A stretch of DNA of 64,000 bases from Verrucomicrobiaceae bacterium (GTDB lineage Bacteria; Verrucomicrobiota; Verrucomicrobiia; Opitutales; Intestinicryptomonadaceae). The notes below the pieces were generated by a model. The model was not told the origin of the DNA and did not search any database. It saw nothing but the letters and a program-made list of their open reading frames with translations. A program made the translations under genes and the position numbers. This document shows, piece after piece, positions 7,926-16,334 of this stretch. The stretch covers positions 1 to 64,000 of the forward strand of contig SUVO01000004.1 in NCBI GenBank assembly GCA_015061955.1, read 5' to 3'. Position 1 is the first letter of the stretch. The number at the start of each line of letters is the position of its first letter.

Positions 7926-8870
7926 ATGAAATTTAAATTTATAGATTTATTTTGTGGTCTTGGTGGATTTAGGATCGCATTTGAAAAATTAGGAGGCGAA
8001 TGTGTTTTCAGTTCTGATATTGATAAACATGTACAAAAAATTTATAAATTAAATTTTGGGGAGTTCCCTCATGGTGACATCACAAAAATTGATGCAAAAG
8101 ATATACCATCTCACGATATTTTATGTGCAGGTTTCCCTTGCCAACCATTTTCCATGGCTGGAAGAAGATTAGGATTTAAAGATACAAGAGGAACTTTGTT
8201 TTTTGATGTAGCACGAATTTTAAAAGAAAAGCAACCAATCGGTTTTGTTCTTGAAAATGTAAAGGGCCTAACTAATCATGATAATGGTAATACTTTAAAA
8301 GTAATTCTAAATACACTGAATGAAATTGGCTATAATTATAGATATAAAGTATTGAATGCGAAAAACTATAATGTACCACAAAATAGAGAGCGTTGGTATT
8401 GTATTGGTGTTCGAAAAGATTGCGATATAAACATTGATAATTTTATTTTTCCAAAAGAAGAAGTACTAAAAATATCACTGGCTGATGTTATAGAACCAAT
8501 AATTAACAATGATGGGTATTTGATATCCTCGACTTGCAAAAGAAATATAGAAGTTCATATAAAAAAGAAAAATATTTGTATATCAGATTATACCTTGGCT
8601 TATGATATAAGACCATCTCGATGTCATTTTACAACAGGAAATATATCTAATTGCTTAACTGCAAAAATGGGAACAGGTGGCTCTAATGTTGCTGTGGTAA
8701 TAAAACAAGAAAGAAAACTTACGGAACGAGAATGTTTGAGGCTTATGGGATTTCCTGATAGTTATATAATTGGGAATGGGTATCAAGCTTATAAACAAAT
8801 TGGGAATAGCGTAGTTGTTCCAATAATAAGCCGATTGGCTGAAAACTTTATAATGTTGTGCAATTTCTAA
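7926..8870 (+). CDS. DNA (cytosine-5) methyltransferase 2
   Basis: Second C5-cytosine methyltransferase (314 aa). Motif I (DLFCGLGGFRIA), motif IV (GFPCQPFSMAG, Cys72), motif VI (LENVKG), motif VIII (QNRERWYCIG) and motif X (QIGNSVVVP) are all present. It follows the first methyltransferase by 3 bp and is surely co-transcribed. Its stop overlaps the stop of the convergent candidate nuclease gene by 4 bp. The pair looks like an old tandem duplication with diverged recognition domains. Confidence 0.95.
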   Translation: MKFKFIDLFCGLGGFRIAFEKLGGECVFSSDIDKHVQKIYKLNFGEFPHGDITKIDAKDIPSHDILCAGFPCQPFSMAGRRLGFKDTRGTLFFDVARILKEKQPIGFVLENVKGLTNHDNGNTLKVILNTLNEIGYNYRYKVLNAKNYNVPQNRERWYCIGVRKDCDINIDNFIFPKEEVLKISLADVIEPIINNDGYLISSTCKRNIEVHIKKKNICISDYTLAYDIRPSRCHFTTGNISNCLTAKMGTGGSNVAVVIKQERKLTERECLRLMGFPDSYIIGNGYQAYKQIGNSVVVPIISRLAENFIMLCNF

Positions 8871-9643
8871 CAAGGTTTCAATACTATCGTATAATCTCCT
8901 TTTGAACGTCCAGAACCAGTTGTTACATTAAAAGGAATAGTTGTTAATTTTGTGATATTATCACCATGGTAAAAATAATGTGCCGTATATGGTTCATCAT
9001 ATAAGCTAATGCCGTTAAAAATTTTTTTCTGTAATTCAGGGGAGTTATTTATAATCCTTTTAATTTCATTATTTGCAAAATTCTTTATACTAGCACAGAT
9101 TTGCTGATCAAGATAGAAACTATCTTTTCCGTTTATATAGTTTTGATAAAATTTTGCCATATTGTTTATTGTTGTTTTCCAGCCTATTATTAGATTATGG
9201 TTTTTCACTAATTCTTCTTGCTTTTTACAATATAAAGAAGCTCCAGCACCTAATTCATAAAAACCAAATAATCCTTTAAAAGAATCGGGCCCTGTTTTCA
9301 AAATTTGAAATTTTTCAGATGTCATCATTTTAATAGAAATTCCAGAATAAGGAACTTTTTGGTAGTTAATATTGTTACTATCAAGAATTTCTTCTGACAA
9401 ATAGAAATTGTTTTCAGTTAAAAGATTATTTATATCATCTATAATGTTAACTAAATAACAATCAGAACGTGTAAAAACTTTTTTTCCTGATAAATTAGAG
9501 TGTTGTTTTGATGTTACTCGCGTCAACCATAAATTATTATTACGAAAATTGGACAAATATTCAGTATATAAATCTTTATTTGAATTAAAATTTGCGACAA
9601 ATTTTATTTCATCAAGATTTCCATCAAAAGTTCCCCTATTCAT
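8867..9643 (-). CDS. Candidate restriction endonuclease subunit B
   Basis: A 258-aa protein I cannot assign by family. It sits tail-to-tail with two methyltransferase genes and overlaps the other candidate nuclease gene by 8 bp, so it is almost certainly part of the restriction-modification system. A possible PD-(D/E)xK-like layout is SD (in FTRSDCYLV, about 79-87) followed some 35 residues later by SIK (in SGISIKMM), but the acidic residue before the Lys is missing, so the active site is uncertain. Two C5 methyltransferases plus two ~30-kDa proteins matches the known layout of BbvCI and Bpu10I, where two different subunits each cut one strand. It could also be a specificity or helper protein. 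Confidence 0.65.
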   Translation of the reverse strand: MNRGTFDGNLDEIKFVANFNSNKDLYTEYLSNFRNNNLWLTRVTSKQHSNLSGKKVFTRSDCYLVNIIDDINNLLTENNFYLSEEILDSNNINYQKVPYSGISIKMMTSEKFQILKTGPDSFKGLFGFYELGAGASLYCKKQEELVKNHNLIIGWKTTINNMAKFYQNYINGKDSFYLDQQICASIKNFANNEIKRIINNSPELQKKIFNGISLYDEPYTAHYFYHGDNITKLTTIPFNVTTGSGRSKGDYTIVLKPC

Positions 9644-10376
9644 TATGAATTCCTTTGCGAATGGTATTTAAATCTTTAGCAAGAGAAGACCATTTGACTT
9701 GCATTACATATCTTCTATCAGGGTGAACTGCACATTTTTTTTCATTTCGTCCCCATACTTGATAATTTAACGGTCCAAAATGTATCGCATTACTATCAAA
9801 ATTATGGGAAAGAACATAATTGTTTATTTCTTTTTTTGATGCCCATGAACCTTCATCTTTGGTCCCATGGTAAATAACATCAACGCTAATGTTTCCTACG
9901 TTCCCGACAAATAAAAATCGATCTAAAAATATGTTAATGATATTTTTCTGATTAACAATCTTATTAAAATTTTGAATTTCTGTAGTATATTTTCTTTTGC
10001 ATTCTGAAGCGCTATATCTTTGTTTGCCAGAATCATTCAAAGTGTCGTCTCCATAATGAAAAAGTTTTAAATTATTTAATTGTTCGACTCCTAAAACTTC
10101 TTCTACAAAAGGGAAGAAATCCGAAATTTTCTCCTGATGTACGCTATTGCCACTGCCTTTTTTTAAACTAACGTATTTTCTTATGTTTTTGTGTTCGATA
10201 TATAAATCTGGTTTAATTTGACCTGTTATTTTTTTAGCTGAAAAAGGCAAAGATTTATCAATATCAGTTGAGAATAGAAAAGTTAAAAATTTTTTAATGT
10301 TTCCATTGTATTCATTATATTTTTTCTTGTCTATATAATCGACTAAATCATTTTCGTTAACAAAGCCATCGTTCAT
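9636..10376 (-). CDS. Candidate restriction endonuclease subunit A
   Basis: A 246-aa protein with a plausible PD-(D/E)xK core: IKPDLYI at about 68-74, then YVSLKKG about 14 residues later (the usual acidic residue is replaced by Ser, and Lys is present). It is the first gene of a two-gene unit divergent from the Gabija genes and overlaps the second subunit gene by 8 bp. Together with the two methyltransferases it is best read as one half of a heterodimeric restriction enzyme. Function is inferred from context and a weak motif; no named family is recognised with certainty. Confidence 0.6.
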   Translation of the reverse strand: MNDGFVNENDLVDYIDKKKYNEYNGNIKKFLTFLFSTDIDKSLPFSAKKITGQIKPDLYIEHKNIRKYVSLKKGSGNSVHQEKISDFFPFVEEVLGVEQLNNLKLFHYGDDTLNDSGKQRYSASECKRKYTTEIQNFNKIVNQKNIINIFLDRFLFVGNVGNISVDVIYHGTKDEGSWASKKEINNYVLSHNFDSNAIHFGPLNYQVWGRNEKKCAVHPDRRYVMQVKWSSLAKDLNTIRKGIHNE

Positions 10377-10577
10377 ATTATTATAACCTCTCTAATAAAA
10401 TTCATACGTTATTTATGTTATAATGATTTTTACACTACTAAATGAGCTAAAAAAACATACAACTATAATGATTCTCTAAACAGAATTATTTTAATTAAAG
10501 ATAAATTTTGTTTACTGTGAGTCAAGAATATTGTATTTATCATAATCCCTTTATAAGCAATAAACGATTTAAAATCT
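10377..10577. promoter_or_regulatory. Divergent promoter region, restriction genes / Gabija
   Basis: About 200 bp of very AT-rich DNA between divergently transcribed units. It contains two copies of TATAATGATT (near 10419 and 10464) on the plus strand that could serve as -10 elements. No strong Shine-Dalgarno precedes either gene, and no long inverted repeat is seen. Confidence 0.35.
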
Positions 10578-12635
10578 ATGTATATATCAAAAATTCATAT
10601 AAAAAATTTTAGAAACTTTAAAGATAATGAAATTCTTTTCAATGAAGGATTGAACGTTATAATTGGTCATAACAATGCAGGGAAAAGTAATTTGTTAAAA
10701 GCTCTATCTCTTGTTTTAAATACACAGATTTCAAAACGATTGGGAATTCATGATTTTAACAAACATATATCTTTAGATGATTTAAAAAAGCATTCTCCAA
10801 AGATATCAATTTTTGTTACGATTACGGAGAGTAAGGATGAAGATTCTAATTCAGATGATTTGGTAACTATATCAAATTTCTTAACAAAATTAGAATCTTC
10901 ATATGAAGCCTTACTTACATATGAATTTTTCTTACCAGAAGAAGAAGAAGCTAAATATGAAAATGCATTGAGAGATTTAAGTAATATTAATGATGCTTGG
11001 AAAACAATTCAACAAAACTTCTTGAGAAAGTATGTTTCTAAAATATGGGGAGGAGACCCGAACTTGAAACAGCAAGCAGATGGAGAGTCTCTACAAAAAT
11101 TTGATTTTCAATTCTTGGATGCGATAAGAGATGTTGAACGAGATATGTTTTCAGGGGGAAATAAACTTTTAAAGGATGTCTTAAATTTCTTCATTGATTA
11201 CACTATAAAAAGCAATTCATCAGAAAATGGATGTGACCGAGAAACAAAGATTCAAAAGTTGAAAAAAAAATTTCAAGAACAAAGCCAAAATTTAATAAAC
11301 ATCTTGAAAGAAAGAATGAAACAAGGCAAAGAAGAAATTCTTAGATACACAACAGATACAGGAGTATCTTCTTTTGAAAATACAACATTAGATTTTGATG
11401 GTTCACTTTCTGAAGAAGAATTATTTTCAGCATTAAAGTTGATTGTCAAATACAATTCTGATTCCAATTTCTCTATACCTGTTACGCACAATGGATTAGG
11501 ATACAATAATCTAATTTTTATGTCTTTGTTGTTGGCGAGAATGCAGGCAAATTCAGATGGAGAATATTCTGGTGAAAACGCAAAAGTATTTCCTATTTTA
11601 GCAATAGAAGAACCTGAAGCACATCTTCATCCTTCGATGCAATATAAATTCTTAAAATTCTTAAAAGGGAGCAATAAAGTCAGACAAATTTTTATAACAA
11701 CACACTCTACGCACATAACAGCATCTGTAGATTTAGACGAAATAATATGTCTTTATTTAGATAATGATAAGTTGAGTGTTGGATATCCTGGTAGAGTATT
11801 TTCAAGCAACGATGAAAAGTCTAAAAAATATGTTCAACGTTTCCTTGATGCAACAAAGTCTGATATGCTCTTTGCAAAAAAGCTAATACTAGTAGAAGGA
11901 ATTGCAGAAGAATTACTTTTGCCAGTATTAGCAAAATATTTGAAGATTGTCCCAAAAAAAGATTTAGAAGATGAGCATGTGAGCGTAATTAATGTCGGAG
12001 GAAGATATTTTGACCATTTTCTAAAGTTGTTTGATTTTGATGAAACCGACGAATATAAAAAATATGCAATTCCAAAGAAGGTTGTATGTTTAACAGACCG
12101 AGATCCTATGCAAAAACGAAGCTCTGATGATACTTATAGATGTTGTTATCCTTTTGAAAAGAATACAAAATCAGATTCTGATGAATATAAGGATCATGCT
12201 CAAAAATACATAGAAAAATTTGAAAAACATAATAATATTCGTTTCTTTAGCCAAGATGAGAAATTTGGAAAAACGTTTGAATATGACTTAGCTTTAAATA
12301 ATCATAATTCAGAAATGCTTTTAACAGATTTTATTATAAATAGACCGATTTTGGAAAAACTCATCAGTTCAAAAACTTATGAAGAAGCGAAGAAGCAAAT
12401 AGGAAATACTATAGAAAACAAAAAAATAAAGGAAGGTTTAGAAATATCAGGTTGGGATGATGAAGATAAGTTAAAGGCTTTGATTGCTTCAATCTATCTA
12501 AATTCCATTCAAAAAGGAGAGAATGCTTTAGAATTATCTAGTAACTTAAAAGAGAACTTGAATAAAAACAATGATAATCACAAAGCTTTTGTTGTTCCGA
12601 ACTACATAACAGAGGCAATAAAATGGCTACTCTAA
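10578..12635 (+). CDS. gajA: Gabija GajA: OLD-family ATPase and TOPRIM nuclease
   Basis: GajA is the nuclease of the Gabija anti-phage system; it cuts DNA when cellular nucleotides fall. Seen: RecF/SMC-like start (ISKIHIKNFRNF), Walker A GHNNAGKS at 30-37, an ABC signature-like segment (NGLGYNNL), Walker B (LAIEEPEAHLHP) with a following ITTHS H-loop, then a TOPRIM domain with LVEGIAEELLLP, a Gly-rich turn and the acidic DRD triplet (VVCLTDRDP). The length (685 aa) is somewhat above common GajA proteins. The gene overlaps gajB by 13 bp, which means translational coupling. Its location next to a restriction-modification system in a mobile element is typical of defence islands. Confidence 0.9.
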   Translation: MYISKIHIKNFRNFKDNEILFNEGLNVIIGHNNAGKSNLLKALSLVLNTQISKRLGIHDFNKHISLDDLKKHSPKISIFVTITESKDEDSNSDDLVTISNFLTKLESSYEALLTYEFFLPEEEEAKYENALRDLSNINDAWKTIQQNFLRKYVSKIWGGDPNLKQQADGESLQKFDFQFLDAIRDVERDMFSGGNKLLKDVLNFFIDYTIKSNSSENGCDRETKIQKLKKKFQEQSQNLINILKERMKQGKEEILRYTTDTGVSSFENTTLDFDGSLSEEELFSALKLIVKYNSDSNFSIPVTHNGLGYNNLIFMSLLLARMQANSDGEYSGENAKVFPILAIEEPEAHLHPSMQYKFLKFLKGSNKVRQIFITTHSTHITASVDLDEIICLYLDNDKLSVGYPGRVFSSNDEKSKKYVQRFLDATKSDMLFAKKLILVEGIAEELLLPVLAKYLKIVPKKDLEDEHVSVINVGGRYFDHFLKLFDFDETDEYKKYAIPKKVVCLTDRDPMQKRSSDDTYRCCYPFEKNTKSDSDEYKDHAQKYIEKFEKHNNIRFFSQDEKFGKTFEYDLALNNHNSEMLLTDFIINRPILEKLISSKTYEEAKKQIGNTIENKKIKEGLEISGWDDEDKLKALIASIYLNSIQKGENALELSSNLKENLNKNNDNHKAFVVPNYITEAIKWLL

Positions 12636-14323
12636 TAACATCCGAAAACTCAATCCCTATAGAGCAACATTTCAGAGTTTCGGCTGGGCCAGGAGCTGGC
12701 AAAACTTATTGGTTGATAAAGCATATCAAAAATGTTCTTCATACTTCATCTCGATTACAAAAGACAAGAAAAATTGCGTGTATAACTTATACAAATGTTG
12801 CGGTAGAAACGATACAAAAAAGGTTAGGAAATTCTTCTAATCGAGTTGAAGTATCTACGATTCATAGCTTTTTATATAAACATATTGTCAAACCTTATGT
12901 AAGTTTTATTGCGGAAGAATATGGATTAAATGTGGAGCTTGTTGATGGGCATGATGATCGAATTTTATCTAACTATTCTTTTTTAGGTGAATTAAAATCA
13001 AAAACTGAGCAAAAATGGATTCAAGACAATCAAGTTATTATATCGTCAATTTCTAAAGTAAGGTGGGAATATGTTAAAAACGAGTTGAAAATAAAAGCGA
13101 CGCATCCGGTAAAAGTTGGGAAGTATTTCTTAAAAAAATCTACATATGATGTATATAAAAAAATGGCATGGGCTAAAGGAGTTTTACATCATGATGATCT
13201 TTTGTTTTTTAGTTATCACCTATTGCGAAAGTTCCCTTTTATCATCAGAGTATTAAATGCAAAATTTCCTTATTTTTTTGTAGATGAATTTCAGGATTCC
13301 AATCCCATACAAGTAAAAATACTTGAAATGATTGGAAACAGAGAAACCAAAATAGGTGTTATCGGAGACAAAGCTCAGTCTATATATGAATTCCAAGGTG
13401 CAGACCCTAAACAATTTGAAAATTTTAGTTTAGAAGGTCTTTGTTCCTATGAAATACATGACAATAGAAGAAGTTCAAATCAGATTGTAAATTTTCTTAA
13501 TCACATTAGAACTGACTTTGCTCAACAGCCAATTTTAAATAAAGACGCAGAAATTCCTTATCTTTTTATAGGGGACACTCTAATCGCACTTGAAAAAGCT
13601 AAAAGTATTTGTGGTTCGGAAGAAATACATGTACTTTCATACAAAAACGAAACCTGCAATGCCATAAAACAAAACACCTTAGGTTCTATTTCGGGAAAAA
13701 AATTCATGGACGAATTTCAAGTTAGCGATTCAAATTGGGATCGAAGAAATGTTGTATTAAACTGTGCAAAAGCTATTGAACTTGCAAAAATTAACAACTT
13801 TAAAGATGCAATAAAAAGTATACTCTTATTGTTTGACAATAAGAAAAAAAGGAAAAAGGATGCTTTAAATATTTTAACTACCTTTCTAAAGAGTTATGAT
13901 AAATATGCCGACAAAAACTTATTTAATTTTTTTGATTCATTTATAAACCCACATCTTAAAAATCATGGCGTAAGTCATCCTGATGTTACAAAAGGTAAAC
14001 CATTTGAGTTTTATAGTAACTACACTTATAAACAATTAGTAACATCAATTAATCTTGGAGAAACTAAAACATTATTTAGAACTATTCATAAGTCAAAAGG
14101 AGACGAATTTGATAATGTAATGTTGGTTTTAAAAAAGGATTCAGACTTAGATTTTTTACTTTCCCCGAATTTAGACGGAAAAGAAATCCATAGAGTTTTC
14201 TATGTAGCTGTTAGCAGGGCTAAAAAAAGACTGTTTGTAACTATCCCATCTTTAGAAAATAACGACCGAGAAAAATTACAAAATCTCAATCTTCAAATAT
14301 CCGATTTAGATGACAATTCTTAA
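12623..14323 (+). CDS. gajB: Gabija GajB: UvrD/Rep-like helicase
   Basis: A superfamily 1 helicase-like partner of GajA. Seen: Walker A AGPGAGKT at 21-28, motif Ia (ITYTNVAVE), Walker B (FFVDEFQDSNPIQ), motif III-like (GDKAQSIYEFQGAD), motif V (RTIHKSKGDEFDNV) and motif VI (FYVAVSRAKKRL). The 566-aa length fits GajB. The start ATG at 12623 overlaps the end of gajA. This is the last gene of the mobile element; no terminator is seen right after it. Confidence 0.9.
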   Translation: MATLITSENSIPIEQHFRVSAGPGAGKTYWLIKHIKNVLHTSSRLQKTRKIACITYTNVAVETIQKRLGNSSNRVEVSTIHSFLYKHIVKPYVSFIAEEYGLNVELVDGHDDRILSNYSFLGELKSKTEQKWIQDNQVIISSISKVRWEYVKNELKIKATHPVKVGKYFLKKSTYDVYKKMAWAKGVLHHDDLLFFSYHLLRKFPFIIRVLNAKFPYFFVDEFQDSNPIQVKILEMIGNRETKIGVIGDKAQSIYEFQGADPKQFENFSLEGLCSYEIHDNRRSSNQIVNFLNHIRTDFAQQPILNKDAEIPYLFIGDTLIALEKAKSICGSEEIHVLSYKNETCNAIKQNTLGSISGKKFMDEFQVSDSNWDRRNVVLNCAKAIELAKINNFKDAIKSILLLFDNKKKRKKDALNILTTFLKSYDKYADKNLFNFFDSFINPHLKNHGVSHPDVTKGKPFEFYSNYTYKQLVTSINLGETKTLFRTIHKSKGDEFDNVMLVLKKDSDLDFLLSPNLDGKEIHRVFYVAVSRAKKRLFVTIPSLENNDREKLQNLNLQISDLDDNS

Positions 14324-14571
14324 TGTCCCGAAGTGGTCAATAAAACAATGGAATAAGTTGAAAACTTTGAGGAAAAATTAAATAATTGAGTTATAATTTT
14401 ATCACTTTTAAAGTGTCGTAAGTTGTTGATAAAAATTTACCACTTGTCCAACGGGATGGGCTGATTTTTGCAAAATTTGGCGTTTTTTAAGTGGGTGTTG
14501 GACACTCTTATCACGCAAGGGTGGTAAACGCTTAAATCTGCTCAAAGCCCGATTTTTACGGGCTTTAGGCA
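14324..14571. other. Element boundary region with inverted GTTGGACA copies
   Basis: No gene between gajB and the tRNA-Ser terminator (a 62-aa minus frame here looks spurious). The stretch contains GTGTTGGACAC at 14495-14505 and an inverted partial copy (TGTCCAAC) at 14445-14452, plus a 13-nt palindrome at 14403-14415. The same GTGTTGGACAC word recurs beside a decayed recombinase gene at 38.7-38.8 kb, so this is the best candidate for the right attachment site of the element. Confidence 0.4.
14544..14566. repeat. Perfect hairpin (8-bp stem)
   Basis: AAAGCCCG and CGGGCTTT flank an ATTTTTA loop. No T tract follows on either strand, so this is not a standard terminator. It lies just beyond the tRNA-Ser terminator. 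Confidence 0.55.
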
Positions 14572-14618
14572 CAAAAAAATGGAGGAAATTTAACACCGGT
14601 TCGTATTAAATTTCCTCC
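14572..14618 (-). terminator. Terminator of tRNA-Ser
   Basis: A 13-bp perfect stem (GGAGGAAATTTAA and its complement, 12-nt loop) is followed on the minus strand by ATTTTTTT. It begins 2 bp after the tRNA 3' end. Confidence 0.85.
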
Positions 14619-14619
14619 A

Positions 14620-14708
14620 CGGAGAGAGAGGGATTCGAACCCCCGGTACCCTTTTGAGGCACACTCGATTTCCAATCGAGCACGTTCGACCAACTCCGTC
14701 ACCTCTCC
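14620..14708 (-). tRNA. tRNA-Ser(GGA)
   Basis: An 89-nt tRNA with a long variable arm. The acceptor stem GGAGAGG pairs with TCTCTCC (one G-U), the anticodon stem-loop is CTCGA-TTGGAAA-TCGAG with anticodon GGA, and the T loop is TTCGAAT. The discriminator is G, as in Ser tRNAs; CCA is not encoded. It is intact although the mobile element ends just downstream of it. Confidence 0.95.
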
Positions 14709-14833
14709 ATTAAACCTAATAATTCTTTAATAAGAAAAACTACCACAATTCTCCCTTTTCGTACAAAAATTGCAACAAAAAAAATGGAATCACGTTTATG
14801 ATGCCATTTCTTTCTTTAATATTATTAAAAATA

Positions 14834-15031
14834 TTAACCAATTTTCTTTTTACTATCAGCTACACCAAGGCACTCTTTCGCCAAATTTTGCAAACTATTA
14901 GCTATAAAATTTGAACGATTTCTATTATCTAAACGAGCCATTTCATCAATCTGTTTTACCAATTCCTGTGGCAAACTAATCGATATTTGTGTCATGCCTG
15001 GAATCTTTGTTGAACCCTTTTTACGTGCCAT
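14834..15031 (-). CDS. Ribbon-helix-helix DNA-binding protein
   Basis: A 65-aa CopG/Arc-type protein. Seen: the beta strand TQISISLPQELVKQIDEMA followed by a basic helix-turn-helix (RNRSNFIANSLQNLA). Such proteins bind DNA as dimers and are often antitoxins or small repressors. No toxin gene is adjacent. Its N-terminus (ARKKGSTK) is basic. It lies directly upstream of tRNA-Ser and may be chromosomal or a remnant of the mobile element. Start ATG at 15031. Confidence 0.7.
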   Translation of the reverse strand: MARKKGSTKIPGMTQISISLPQELVKQIDEMARLDNRNRSNFIANSLQNLAKECLGVADSKKKIG

Positions 15032-15157
15032 AATGTTTTCCTTTTCTTTATTTAAGATTATTTATTATGTAATAAATGCAAATTTTCAATATATATAATA
15101 TAAATCTATTATTACTGAAGTTTGAATATTTTTTTATAGCATTTCAATCTTTTTCTA

Positions 15158-15217
15158 AAAAAAAATCGGAATTTTTGTGTCCATTTTAAGTTTTTCACAC
15201 AAAAACCCGATTTTTTT
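15158..15217 (-). terminator. Long terminator after the histone-like secreted protein gene
   Basis: An extended stem pairs AAAAAAATCGG with CCGATTTTTTT and TTTTTGTGT with ACACAAAAA, with a small bulge. It lies 34 bp past the stop of the minus-strand gene at 15251. T-rich on both ends, so it may work in both directions. Confidence 0.7.
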
Positions 15218-15250
15218 AAAAAAATTTACTACTTAAATTCTTAACACTAC

Positions 15251-16102
15251 TTAGTTCTTTGGCATCATATATCTGAAGAACAATCTACAATAATATTCTT
15301 TCCCAGATTTTGCAAAGCCATAATCATATGCTATTACTTTATCTACAGATGGAGATTTCTTTCCATCAGAAATCTTATTACCCAAATTATTCTTTTCTAC
15401 AATTGACTTAACCTTTTGCGACGAACGCTGTACCGCATCATTATAGGCTTGCTCATAAGAACGCGACGAAAAACCAACTACCATTTGAGTTTCCAAATAC
15501 CAATTTTCAGGAATAGTATCGGTATAATTCATACGTTTTAAGCAACCGACTCTACCCGTTGTATCGGTAAGAAATGTTGTATCTTTTATCAAAGGCTTAA
15601 TTTTACCTGAACTCAACGAAACTGTCTTAGCATCGGCTACCGACTCTGCATCGGAAGCAGTTCTAGCAAAAGCAACAATTTTACAATCGATAACAACTTG
15701 TTTTGTCTTTATCTTCTTTTTCTGTTGAACCTTTGTTGGTGTAGGTTTTTTAGAAAGAGTCGATCTCGACAAGTTTGGCAACGTTTTAAACTCAACCTTT
15801 TTAGGAGCTGGACGCGTTACTTTACTTATCTCTTTCTTTGCTGTATCAACTGCTTTTTTAACTTCTTTTTTAGTTTTTTCAACTGCCTTTGCAGGAGCTT
15901 TAGCAACTGCGTTAGTTTTTGAAGCTGTTTTTTTAGCTGTTGATATAGCTTTATTTACTACTTGTTTTGCAGTTTTTACATCAGCAATGCTATTATTAAC
16001 AAACGCAAAACAACACATCACAAAAAGAACACATGACAACAATACATGTATTCGAACGCACACACGCGTAAAAAACTTATATAACATTACCCCAATCATC
16101 AT
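15251..16102 (-). CDS. Secreted or anchored protein with Lys/Ala-rich histone H1-like segment
   Basis: A 283-aa protein with a hydrophobic N-terminal segment (about 17-37) that reads as a signal peptide or anchor, followed by a Lys/Ala/Val-rich segment (about 42-110) like histone H1 tails. The C-terminal part (about 135-283) is folded-looking, with Cys residues and the motif YEQAYNDAVQRSSQKV. The function is unknown. The basic tail could bind polyanions such as cell-wall polymers or DNA. Start choice is uncertain: the second Met (residue 2) or Met6 would also fit. Monocistronic, with its own terminator. Confidence 0.65.
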   Translation of the reverse strand: MMIGVMLYKFFTRVCVRIHVLLSCVLFVMCCFAFVNNSIADVKTAKQVVNKAISTAKKTASKTNAVAKAPAKAVEKTKKEVKKAVDTAKKEISKVTRPAPKKVEFKTLPNLSRSTLSKKPTPTKVQQKKKIKTKQVVIDCKIVAFARTASDAESVADAKTVSLSSGKIKPLIKDTTFLTDTTGRVGCLKRMNYTDTIPENWYLETQMVVGFSSRSYEQAYNDAVQRSSQKVKSIVEKNNLGNKISDGKKSPSVDKVIAYDYGFAKSGKEYYCRLFFRYMMPKN

Positions 16103-16249
16103 AAGAGTCCCCCTTAAACGCCTCTAGAAGATACGATTTTTTTTAATCTGTCAACAAAAAAAATCATTTTTTTTATTTTTCAATGATATAAGTTTAAGAT
16201 AAATACTATTTTGTTTTCTCGACTAAAAAATAAAAAACTTAACATCGTA

Positions 16250-16277
16250 TTACAAAATAGAAAATTTCGGTATAATA
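16250..16277 (+). promoter_or_regulatory. Candidate sigma70 promoter of leuS operon
   Basis: A perfect TATAAT at 16272-16277 has a weak -35 (TTACAA at 16250-16255) 16 bp upstream. It is about 57 bp before the leuS start codon. Confidence 0.35.
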
Positions 16278-16334
16278 AGTTTGACCTTTTTTGCCAAATA
16301 CTAAAAATAATAAGAATTTTACAAATTTACCATT

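Noticed and set aside
14408-14596. 62-aa minus-strand frame beside tRNA-Ser
   Set aside because: It runs through the tRNA terminator and the GTGTTGGACAC dyad; the coding look comes from the inverted repeats.
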